A stretch of 6,324 nt of DNA, from contig JADFRB010000126.1 in the NCBI GenBank assembly GCA_022561525.1, positions 1-6,324 of the forward strand, read 5' to 3'. The position numbers were made by a program, and so were the translations under genes. Below are positions 1 through 4,790 of this stretch, piece after piece. The notes under the pieces are model-generated. The model worked only from the letters and a program-made list of their open reading frames with translations, ran no database searches and was not told the origin of the DNA. Source of the stretch: Nitrospinota bacterium (lineage in GTDB: Bacteria > Nitrospirota > Nitrospiria > Nitrospirales > UBA8639). The number at the start of each line of letters is the position of its first letter. Within the stretch, counting starts at the first letter, position 1.

Positions 1-143
1 AATCTTCGGGCCATCTTTGAACGGGCCTCAATCGAAAAACCCTCACCATAGCTGTGCTATGCCTCGAGTTTTTCTCCATCGTTCCGTCCAAATCCGACCC
101 AAATCTTGGCGCGATATTGATCAAGTTATTTTCTCGCAGGTCC
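1..143 (+). repeat. Palindromic repeat B, copy 1 (left end cut by window edge, no A insertion)
   Basis: This is most of a roughly 180-bp imperfect palindrome whose second copy lies at 1273-1620. The right terminal arm (116-143) is the exact reverse complement of 1273-1300, the left arm of the second copy (28 of 28 bases). The centre is a hairpin: CATAGC (47-52), loop TGT, GCTATG (56-61), with an outer stem GAAAAAC (34-40) and GTTTTTC (68-74). About 37 bases of the left arm lie outside the window. At about positions 16-25 the sequence runs straight through TTTGAACGGG, the place where copy 2 carries a 163-bp insertion, so this copy is the empty site. No coding function is visible. Confidence 0.75.
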
Positions 144-168
144 TAAGTAGCCTCAAAACGTTAAATCT

Positions 169-197
169 AGTTAGATGGTTCTATGGTTGACTCCGGT
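169..197 (+). repeat. Left terminal inverted repeat of the IS (transposase 3' end)
   Basis: It pairs with 1162-1190 over 29 bases with one mismatch at 184. The TAG stop codon of the transposase (181-183, read on the minus strand) lies inside this repeat, so the coding region runs into the element end. Confidence 0.85.
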
Positions 198-1137
198 GAA
201 CCAGATCGCAAAGCGTTAACGGCGCTTTATTCGCTGAAATCCCGAGGAGGGTTTGAAACGCAGCCATCGGTGTCTTGCGCCGGTTGAAACGGAAAACAAA
301 CTCGTCCAGATAGCTCTGGAGATACTTCGGCTCAACCCCGTGATGCGTGCCATTGAGCCACGCCTTGAGGTTGCTGAAGACCCGGTGGATATGTGGCGCA
401 ACTTTGTGCGCTCGCCCCGGTGTCCGAACAATTCGCACACGATGCTTGTCCCCCACCAGCGCCGCGTCGGAATACCCCCGCCAACCATCGGTTCGGAGTG
501 TGGAGCCGGCCTGAATATTTTCTATCAAAAACCCACGAATGCTGATCTCGCCTGCATCCTTCAGGAGCGAGAGACGCAACCGACCTGCCCGTTCACATCG
601 TTTTCCCTTCTTGTCAGTATAGGGGAGAACCTCAACGGCACCGATCATCAAACTCTTGTGCTTGGCTGCAGTAGAGCCTCGACCTTGCTTGCCTTTTGCT
701 AGTCCGCCGATGATCGACTCATCGGCCTCAATCAAGCCGGAGAGCTGGCTTCGGTTCTTGTTGACCATTCCTTGACGCAGCCGATGCAGCATATGCCAGG
801 CCGTGGTGGCGCTCGATAGGCCAAGCTGTCGTGAGAGCTGAACGGCACTGATTCCTGGCGTATGTGTCGTAACGAGATAAGCAGCCCAGAACCACTCCTG
901 GACGGGCACGTGGGAACGGTGCATGAGGGTGCCTGCCATAGGCGAAGTCTGACGACCACACGTTCTACACTCGAAAACGTAACGCTTGGAGTTTAGCCAG
1001 GCCGACTTACCCGTGCATTTTGGACAAACAAACCCATCTGGCCAGCGACTCTGCACCAAATATTCAAGGCAAGCCTGGCGTGAAGTGAAGCGTTGTCGGA
1101 ATTCCCGCATGCCCTTCGGATACTTCGGACGACTCAT
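181..1137 (-). CDS. IS1595-family (ISXO2-like) transposase
   Basis: This 318-residue protein catalyses cut-and-paste or copy movement of the surrounding element. The N-terminus carries a zinc ribbon with C38-x2-C41 and C57-x2-C60, typical of IS1595-family transposases. A helix-turn-helix-like stretch follows at about residues 95-125. The DDE-type nuclease domain has D139 in an EADES motif and D217 in TDGWRGYSD. At the third catalytic position, aligned by eye to the family's acidic/Asn position seven residues before the conserved Lys (K258), there is H251. The C-terminal HHGV...YLDEFVFRFNRR signature is characteristic of the ISXO2-like domain. Length is normal for the family and there are no internal stops. 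The ATG start has only a weak upstream AGG. The gene fills the IS completely. Confidence 0.93.
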   Translation of the reverse strand: MSRPKYPKGMREFRQRFTSRQACLEYLVQSRWPDGFVCPKCTGKSAWLNSKRYVFECRTCGRQTSPMAGTLMHRSHVPVQEWFWAAYLVTTHTPGISAVQLSRQLGLSSATTAWHMLHRLRQGMVNKNRSQLSGLIEADESIIGGLAKGKQGRGSTAAKHKSLMIGAVEVLPYTDKKGKRCERAGRLRLSLLKDAGEISIRGFLIENIQAGSTLRTDGWRGYSDAALVGDKHRVRIVRTPGRAHKVAPHIHRVFSNLKAWLNGTHHGVEPKYLQSYLDEFVFRFNRRKTPMAAFQTLLGISANKAPLTLCDLVHRSQP

Positions 1138-1161
1138 ACCTGCATAGTCGCAACTGTCTTA

Positions 1162-1190
1162 ACCGGAGTCAACCGTAGAACCATCTAACT
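1162..1190 (-). repeat. Right terminal inverted repeat of the IS (transposase 5' end)
   Basis: It is the reverse complement of 169-197 with one mismatch. The last bases (AACT) also match the left arm of repeat B that continues downstream, so the exact boundary between IS and flanking repeat is ambiguous by about four bases. Confidence 0.85.
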
Positions 1191-1272
1191 TGATTCATCT
1201 CGCATCCAATCTTTGGGCCATCTTGGAACCTAGAAGCAGCAGTTGGATCACAAAAGTCCGCGCAAGTTCTTA
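1191..1272 (+). repeat. Truncated B/A repeat composite next to the IS
   Basis: Positions 1191-1228 match the left arm of repeat B (compare 1294-1330). Positions 1229-1269 match the first 41 bases of element A (compare 1331-1371), with few differences. The composite is cut on the left by the IS and on the right by the start of the next B copy at 1273. Element A begins at the same place in B as in the second copy, so this is a duplicated composite and not an independent insertion. Confidence 0.75.
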
Positions 1273-1620
1273 GGACCTGCGAGAAAATAACTTGATCAAT
1301 CTCGCATCCAATCTTCGGGCCATCATTGAACCTAGAAGCAGCAGTTGGATCACAAAAGTCCGCGCAAGCTCTTGGCGCACCTGGCACAATACAAAAAGGT
1401 CTCATCACCACCGAGGTGACCACGACTTTTTGTATTGCACCATGCACACCAATTTCTTACACGTCTTTTTTGCGCCCAACTGCCGTTTCTAGGTTGAACG
1501 GGCCTCAATCGAAACACCCTCAACATAGCTGTGCTATGCCTCGGGTGTTCCTCAATCGTTCCGTCCAAATCCGACCCAAATCTTGGCGCGATATGGTCCA
1601 AGTTAGTTTCTCTCAGGTCC
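1273..1620 (+). repeat. Palindromic repeat B, copy 2, interrupted by element A
   Basis: The left part (1273-1330) and right part (1499-1620) together form a palindrome of about 180 bp that matches copy 1 at 1-143. The central hairpin is CATAGC (1524-1529), loop TGT, GCTATG (1533-1538), with outer stem AACACCC (1513-1519) and GGGTGTT (1543-1549). Relative to copy 1, the pair A38/T70 has become C1515/G1547, a compensatory change. A TTA trinucleotide stands on each side (1270-1272 and 1621-1623 region), a possible but weak 3-bp target duplication. The right end abuts the start of the next gene. No protein is supported here; open frames crossing it are chance readings through repeats. Confidence 0.75.
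1331..1493 (+). mobile_element. MITE-like palindromic element A, 163 bp, no coding capacity
   Basis: Ends read CCTAGAA (1331-1337) and TTCTAGG (1487-1493). The two 67-base arms (1331-1397 and 1427-1493) align without gaps along their whole length, with conserved blocks at the outer end and at the inner CAATACAAAAA/TTTTTGTATTG stem. A 29-base centre (1398-1426) can form a smaller stem (TCACC/GGTGA). TTGAA stands as a direct repeat on both sides (1326-1330 and 1494-1498), and the uninterrupted site exists at about 17-22 in B copy 1. This is what a non-autonomous inverted-repeat transposon with a 5-bp target duplication would look like. Another A-like fragment at 3017 is also preceded by TTGAA, so a target preference, or TTGAA being part of the element, is possible. 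Confidence 0.7.
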
Positions 1621-1622
1621 TT

Positions 1623-1931
1623 ATGCAACGGATCTTCACTACACGAACAGTCTTCTCGGTTTCGGCAGGCGTCATTGTCAGTATTTACTTCTCGCTCGCG
1701 TTAGTCGCCTTTTTTTGCACCACGACCCATGCCAGCCATCATGGGCATCAAGCCCCCCATTCATCATTATGTACTTGGGCGTGCCAAGCCAATAATTCCG
1801 TTAGCCTGATATCCCTCGCCATACCTCTTCTGGCTATTCTGATTTCGCTTGTGATTTTTGAACGTGAATTTTCTGCCTCTCTCACCCCAACCAGAGTGTT
1901 CCACACACCTCGCGGTCCTCCTCGGATTTAA
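1623..1931 (+). CDS. Small His/Cys-rich membrane protein (possible metal-related, unknown function)
   Basis: The protein has 102 residues. A hydrophobic N-terminal segment (about 10-31) is followed by a short His-rich stretch (H36, H39, H40, H42, H46), a CTWAC motif (C50, C54), a second hydrophobic segment (about 61-79), and a C-terminal PRGPP. The HH-x-H ... C-x-W-x-C and RGPP features are shared with the protein at 2621-2941, so the two look like diverged paralogues flanking the thioredoxin gene. The pattern recalls small metal-associated membrane proteins of the DUF2946 type, but I cannot confirm the family. The ATG at 1623 is preceded by AGG at 1616-1618. An in-frame ATG at 1593 lies inside repeat B and would add ten residues. 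Function is inferred only. Confidence 0.65.
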   Translation: MQRIFTTRTVFSVSAGVIVSIYFSLALVAFFCTTTHASHHGHQAPHSSLCTWACQANNSVSLISLAIPLLAILISLVIFEREFSASLTPTRVFHTPRGPPRI

Positions 1932-2032
1932 CTTTCCACCATTATTTCTTCAGTCAAAAACCGTACATTGTAATCCGTCGTTCGTATTTCGTGAAAGAAC
2001 AATTTTCGCAATACACAGTCGATTCAGAGAGT

Positions 2033-2037
2033 GGAGG
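2033..2037 (+). promoter_or_regulatory. Ribosome binding site deciding the thioredoxin start
   Basis: GGAGG sits five bases before GTG at 2043. An in-frame GTG at 2031 would overlap this site and has no good Shine-Dalgarno of its own, so 2043 is the preferred start. Confidence 0.7.
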
Positions 2038-2042
2038 CAATC

Positions 2043-2588
2043 GTGACATCTTTGATAGGGAGACTGTTCCTTGGACTTGTCGTCGTGGGGATTGGAACTG
2101 CCTTGTGCGTGAGTGTATGGGGCATGGGATCGCGTGTCCCGATCCAAGGCACCACAGCCGCTGAATTCGAATTAACCGACCTTCAGGGTGGCAACCATCG
2201 CCTTTCACAATATCGAGGAAAGGTCGTGCTTCTCAATTTTTGGGCAACGTGGTGTGTCCCCTGCACCAAAGAAATGCCCGCGATGCAGGCAGCCTATGAT
2301 CGCCTCAAGGACAAAGGACTCGTCGTCCTGGCTGTAAACGAATTGGAAGATGTGGACCAAGTGAGGGCTCACATCGAAGAGAATTCCCATACGTTTCCCG
2401 TTTTACTCGACCCCAACAACCACGTGGCGAATCTTTATGGCGTGTACGGACTTCCTGTCACGGTGTTCATTGATCGACAGGGAATCGTTCAGGAATACCT
2501 GAAAGGTGGGCTGTTAACCGAAGAACGAATTCATCGGATCTTTGAACAACTCACAACGGATCAACAGAAATTGGCATTGCGAAAATAA
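2043..2588 (+). CDS. Membrane-anchored TlpA/ResA-type thioredoxin-like protein
   Basis: This protein of 181 residues starts at GTG with GGAGG five bases upstream. Residues 7-27 form a single hydrophobic N-terminal segment, either an uncleaved anchor or a signal peptide, which puts the rest in the periplasm. The thioredoxin fold follows: LNFWATWCVPC with the redox pair C71-V-P-C74, then VLAVNE, FPVLLDP, and the cis-proline loop GLPVT (P138) before FIDRQG. Members of this family reduce disulfides in apocytochromes c or in copper-site proteins of cytochrome oxidase, or act as general periplasmic thiol reductants; the sequence does not say which. It lies between two small His/Cys-rich membrane proteins, 111 bases after the first and 32 bases before the second. 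That placement suggests thiol maintenance of a metal-binding partner. Confidence 0.92.
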   Translation: MTSLIGRLFLGLVVVGIGTALCVSVWGMGSRVPIQGTTAAEFELTDLQGGNHRLSQYRGKVVLLNFWATWCVPCTKEMPAMQAAYDRLKDKGLVVLAVNELEDVDQVRAHIEENSHTFPVLLDPNNHVANLYGVYGLPVTVFIDRQGIVQEYLKGGLLTEERIHRIFEQLTTDQQKLALRK

Positions 2589-2606
2589 TAATAATCATAA
2601 TAATAA
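2586..2606 (+). repeat. AT-rich TAA triplet tract between genes
   Basis: The stop codon of the thioredoxin gene opens a run of TAA triplets interrupted once by TCA. It fills most of the 32-base gap to the next gene and gives several consecutive in-frame stops. An unstructured AT-rich leader of this kind can help ribosome loading on the following gene. Confidence 0.5.
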
Positions 2607-2620
2607 GGATCAGGACATTC

Positions 2621-2941
2621 GTGATTCGACAAGTCGTGACATTGACCGTGCTGGGGTGCCTGCTGTTACTCAATAGCGTGGCGTTGCCCCAGGTGGTCAT
2701 GCATAGCATGCACCATGACCACCACTCCTCCTCTACCCACAATTCTCCCATCTGTTTCTGGGTGTGTACCGCGGGACAGATGGAAAAATCAACGACTATC
2801 CTGCCTATTCAAATAACGCAGATCATCGACATCATTGACCCTCAACTTTTTTCATTTCATCCCACAGCGGCAATTTCCTACCAATACGCTCGTGGCCCTC
2901 CGCCATCATTTCTCGCAATATCGACTGCAACAACACTCTAG
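2621..2941 (+). CDS. Small His/Cys-rich membrane or exported protein, paralogue-like to the gene at 1623
   Basis: The protein has 106 residues and starts at GTG, with AAGGA about 11 bases upstream. The N-terminus is hydrophobic (about 5-23), a signal or anchor; C13 in VLGC could be a lipobox but the N-region is very short. A His-rich block follows (H28, H31, H32, H34, H35, H40), then ICFWVC (C45, C49), a moderately hydrophobic middle, and ARGPPP near residues 90-95. The order of features matches the protein encoded at 1623, although overall identity is low. Placed 32 bases after the thioredoxin gene, it is probably cotranscribed with it. His and Cys ligands suggest metal (copper-type) binding, but this is inference and the family is not recognised with certainty. 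Confidence 0.65.
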   Translation: MIRQVVTLTVLGCLLLLNSVALPQVVMHSMHHDHHSSSTHNSPICFWVCTAGQMEKSTTILPIQITQIIDIIDPQLFSFHPTAAISYQYARGPPPSFLAISTATTL

Positions 2942-3130
2942 GAGCTTGTCCCAGATTAGAGGAATCTCCTGCGGATGCGCTGGAGGTGGCCAGATCTTCC
3001 GATCCTTTTTTTTGAACCTAGAAACCGCAGTTGGATCACAAAAGTCCACACAAGCTCAAGGAGCCTGTCCTGAGCAGAGACGAAGGATCCGGAAACGGAG
3101 AACCACGAGAGAAGGAAGCGGGTGATGGGA
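2942..3130. other. Intergenic stretch with repeat remnants, no gene seen
   Basis: The region between convergent genes holds a short AGATT/AATCT stem near 2954-2969, a T8 run at 3006-3013, and a fragment of element A at 3017-3057. These are followed by a small imperfect palindrome (CTCAAGGA/TGTCCTGAG) at about 3054-3073. An open frame crosses it, but it has no credible start, no ribosome binding site and no protein-like composition. Confidence 0.5.
3017..3057 (+). repeat. Fragment of element A (left 41 bases)
   Basis: It matches 1331-1371 and 1229-1269 with few changes and, like 1331, is preceded by TTGAA. It diverges after GCTC at 3057. The copy at 1229 diverges from the full element at nearly the same point, so the left 41 bases behave as a unit. 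Confidence 0.75.
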
Positions 3131-3304
3131 TTATTTTTTGTTTTCTTCCTGTTCCATTTTCTGAAAGAACCGATCTGAGTCCCCCCTCGTATCTTGCGTA
3201 GTACGCGAAGACGATGGCTCTTCAGGCCCTGAGGAACATCCCACGCCCAAAATCACAACCACGCCTAACACCACGAGTGCCACAATCTGTTTTTTTCGAC
3301 TCAT
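3131..3304 (-). CDS. Small predicted lipoprotein, unknown function
   Basis: The protein has 57 residues: a basic N-terminus (SRKK), a hydrophobic segment (about 7-21), then GVGC-SS with C23 as the probable lipidated cysteine. The lipobox is not canonical, having Gly at -3. The mature part is a short, charged, Ser/Glu/Asp/Lys-rich tail with no recognised domain. The ATG at 3304 is chosen because GAGGGGAG ends seven bases upstream. An in-frame ATG at 3325 would overlap that site and lacks a ribosome binding site. The gene converges on the thioredoxin group and diverges from the Crp/Fnr gene. A consensus TATAAT about 90 bases upstream could be its promoter. I do not recognise the family. Confidence 0.65.
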   Translation of the reverse strand: MSRKKQIVALVVLGVVVILGVGCSSGPEEPSSSRTTQDTRGDSDRFFQKMEQEENKK

Positions 3305-3393
3305 CTGTAGTCTCCCCTCGTTCACAAATTCACATTTTTGGCAAATGGATCGCAGATCACATTTCCGAGCACGGCATAGTATGGCCTTGCAAC

Positions 3394-3399
3394 ATTATA
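3394..3399 (-). promoter_or_regulatory. Possible -10 box for the lipoprotein gene
   Basis: Read on the minus strand this is a perfect TATAAT. The matching -35 region at 16-18 bases is poor (TTCGCG at 17 bases). It would leave a leader of roughly 80 bases before the ATG. Confidence 0.3.
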
Positions 3400-3424
3400 C
3401 CTAGAACGGAAGATTCCGCGAAGG

Positions 3425-3590
3425 CTTAGGGTTCGCGTAAGAATAACTTCCCCTGTTTGGGTGCTGAGACACCGGTCTGGCAAGGCGCGAGGACTGCGCA
3501 TACTTCTCGGTATGGAAAGGACGAGCAACGCCGCCAGACGGGATGGATCGACGCCCAAACAGGGGGAGTTATTTTTGCGCGAGCCCTTAG
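3425..3590. repeat. Long palindromic element C, 166 bp
   Basis: Arms at 3425-3463 and 3552-3590 pair over 39 bases with 33 matches; most mismatches are transitions. Inside, a second stem (GTCTGGC with GCCAGAC) and an inner hairpin (CATAC/GTATG around 3499-3514) continue the symmetry, so the whole element can fold into one long hairpin or cruciform. There is no coding capacity. The open frame that crosses it and joins the Crp/Fnr gene is a chance extension. The element lies between divergent genes and could insulate or terminate transcription, or be a non-autonomous mobile palindrome; only the structure is seen. Confidence 0.8.
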
Positions 3591-3610
3591 TTTGACGGCC
3601 TCACAGAGTT

Positions 3611-3638
3611 TTGATAACGTTTTTTCCACATCTATCAC
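3611..3638 (+). promoter_or_regulatory. Possible sigma-70-type promoter of the Crp/Fnr gene
   Basis: TTGATA (3611-3616) and TATCAC (3633-3638) are separated by 16 bases and lie just downstream of palindrome C. They would give a leader of about 25 bases before the ATG at 3670. The -10 matches consensus at four of six bases only. Confidence 0.3.
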
Positions 3639-3669
3639 CACCGGATACCCGGCTACCAACACGCTACCC

Positions 3670-4422
3670 ATGTCGCTCAAGAATTTTCTTCGTTCCTTTC
3701 CTCTTTTCGCACCCCTTTCGGAATCTGATTACGATCTTCTCTTGACTGACATTCAGGAAACACTCTATCAGAAAGGTGAATATATTTTCCGCGAAGGAGA
3801 CCCGACTGAATGGTTCCATATCGTCAAGGAGGGCACGGTCAAATGCGTAAAATCCTCGCCGGATGGACGAGACATGACCTTAAAGATCTTAACACCGGGC
3901 GACCTTTTTTGTTGCGAAGCCTCGGTCTTTGAAGGTTCTGTACATCCGGGGTGTGCCAAGGTGCTGAATGGCGCAACCATTCTCAAAATTCCCAAACAAC
4001 GCTATTTGGAAATCCTTCGTCGAAACCCGGAAATGGCCATGGAAGTTATTCAATACCTGGGGGAGCGATTACGGGAAGCCCAAGATAACGCCAAATCCTT
4101 GGTCTTTCATCGGGCTGAACAACGCATGGCTTCAATTCTGGTCTCTTTGGCCACGAAAGCAGGACAGCCCGATCCTGACGGGATACGGCTCCAAGCACGG
4201 CTCACTCGTCGTGATCTTGCTGATATGGCCGGATTAACGGTTGAAACCGCAACACGGATTATGGGACGACTCAAAGCAGAGAACATTGTCATCGGCAAAG
4301 CTAAAAAAATCATTATCTGCAACCTGCAAGCACTCAAAGCCTTGGCGAACCCGCCGGAAGAACCCAATGGGGAATCTGAATGCAACCCCATCCTGCACCA
4401 GATCGATAGTCAAAAAACATGA
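3670..4422 (+). CDS. Crp/Fnr-family transcriptional regulator
   Basis: The protein has 250 residues. The N-terminal cyclic-nucleotide-binding-like beta roll spans about residues 8-125 (GEYIFREGDP near 36-45, TPGDLF at 75-80). A long dimerisation helix follows at about 120-150, then a C-terminal winged helix-turn-helix (about 150-225). The recognition helix reads LTVETATR with E192, T195 and R196. That is close to the E-x-x-S-R of FNR-type proteins, which bind TTGAT-N4-ATCAA, so a TGA-N6-TCA type site is likely. The four FNR iron-sulfur cysteines are not in place. Cysteines are C59, C81-C82, C95, C217 and C238, and no cAMP-type RS pair is seen, so the signal is unknown. The ATG at 3670 begins a normal-length protein but lacks a clear ribosome binding site; TTG at 3592 is a weaker alternative. 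Confidence 0.9.
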   Translation: MSLKNFLRSFPLFAPLSESDYDLLLTDIQETLYQKGEYIFREGDPTEWFHIVKEGTVKCVKSSPDGRDMTLKILTPGDLFCCEASVFEGSVHPGCAKVLNGATILKIPKQRYLEILRRNPEMAMEVIQYLGERLREAQDNAKSLVFHRAEQRMASILVSLATKAGQPDPDGIRLQARLTRRDLADMAGLTVETATRIMGRLKAENIVIGKAKKIIICNLQALKALANPPEEPNGESECNPILHQIDSQKT

Positions 4423-4442
4423 CTTAAGTCATGTTTTTGACT
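4408..4442. terminator. Perfect palindrome at the Crp/Fnr stop codon: terminator or operator
   Basis: Positions 4413-4438 are a perfect 26-bp palindrome centred on CTTAAG. With one bulged A the stem extends to 4408-4442. The TGA stop (4420-4422) lies within it, and T-runs follow. As RNA it is a low-GC hairpin with U-rich 3' side, a plausible bidirectional terminator. As DNA its core ATGACTTAAGTCAT has the TGA-N6-TCA form of Crp/Fnr-family sites. Confidence 0.55.
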
Positions 4443-4488
4443 TTTGACTTCCCCTATACTCCTCGCCTCCTAGCCTTTTGACCATTGT

Positions 4489-4633
4489 GGGAATGTTGAA
4501 AAAAGCCGCCAGCGGCGTTCTCGCCCTTTTGTCGTGCTCACGTACTGAGAGTACGCTCCGCGCGTCAAAAGGGCTGCGGCCTTGCTGGACGACCCTTCGG
4601 AAAGACTCAGGGCATGCTTTTTTGAACATTCCC
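4489..4633. repeat. Interspersed palindromic repeat D, 145 bp
   Basis: The 18-base ends at 4489-4506 and 4616-4633 are inverted copies with one mismatch (GGGAATGTT ... AACATTCCC). Inside are a second inverted pair GCCCTTTTG (4523-4531 region) and CAAAAGGGC (4566-4574 region), and a central hairpin CGTAC-TGAGA-GTACG. The GC-rich core inside AT-rich ends and the nested stems are typical of interspersed palindromes found many times per genome. A partial relative appears near 6250 in the opposite sense. There is no coding capacity. Confidence 0.75.
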
Positions 4634-4714
4634 TCCCACTGATGTGAGCCGTCTTTCCTGGAGCATCTATGGGTCATGAACCTGAAATATTCAACAGACC
4701 CAGTATTGATATCA

Positions 4715-4743
4715 TTGATTGATGCGCTGTGTATTGTGATAGT
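4715..4743 (+). promoter_or_regulatory. Possible promoter of the response regulator gene
   Basis: TTGATT (4715-4720) and GATAGT (4738-4743) are 17 bases apart, with TG just upstream of the -10 (extended -10 form). The start of transcription would be near 4750. No sigma-54 GG/GC-type promoter was found in this leader. Confidence 0.3.
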
Positions 4744-4776
4744 ACTTTTGTTCTTTCACTCCCTGAGTAAGGGTAA

Positions 4777-4783
4777 GAGGTGG
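4777..4783 (+). promoter_or_regulatory. Ribosome binding site of the response regulator
   Basis: GAGGTGG ends seven bases before the ATG at 4791 and supports that start. Confidence 0.7.
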
Positions 4784-4790
4784 TTGTAGG

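Larger units (their letters stand above)
169..1190 (-). mobile_element. Complete IS1595-family (ISXO2-like) insertion sequence, about 1022 bp
   Basis: One transposase gene is bounded by 29-bp terminal inverted repeats at 169-197 and 1162-1190, which differ at a single base (position 184). Length and organisation (single ORF, roughly 1 kb) fit the IS1595 family. No direct target duplication is visible: the eight bases before 169 (TTAAATCT) and after 1190 (TGATTCAT) differ, whereas the family usually makes 8-bp duplications. The flanks are pieces of repeat B. This suggests the element was rearranged by recombination after insertion, or that the true ends differ slightly from the inverted repeats seen. 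The open transposase frame suggests it could still be functional. Confidence 0.85.
4443..4790. other. Gene-free stretch between the two regulators
   Basis: It holds palindromic repeat D (4489-4633), then an AT-rich leader (4680-4750) with a possible promoter, then the ribosome binding site of the response regulator. No credible open reading frame and no RNA gene were recognised. Confidence 0.5.

Noticed and set aside
253..702. Open frame on the plus strand inside the IS
   Set aside because: It is the antisense reading of the transposase, which has clear family motifs; no ribosome binding site or protein-like pattern supports it.
1..1620. CRISPR array
   Set aside because: The repeats are long palindromes of unequal spacing; there are no short identical direct repeats with regular unique spacers.
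1326..1622. N-terminal extension of the gene at 1623 back to 1326
   Set aside because: The extension is translated element A and repeat B; the protein-like part with a hydrophobic segment begins at 1623.
1169..1628. Minus-strand open frames across the repeat nest
   Set aside because: They run through B and A palindromes and repeat their own sequence because the DNA repeats; they have no domain features.
3457..3669. N-terminal extension of the Crp/Fnr protein
   Set aside because: It would translate palindrome C, and the family normally begins near the MSLKNFLRSFPLF residues encoded from 3670.
4429..4677. Minus-strand open frame over repeat D
   Set aside because: It is a reading through a palindromic repeat, with no ribosome binding site and no recognisable protein features.
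4700..4790. Sigma-54 promoter upstream of the response regulator
   Set aside because: No GG/GC elements with the required spacing (TGGC-N8-TTGC type) were found on the coding strand.
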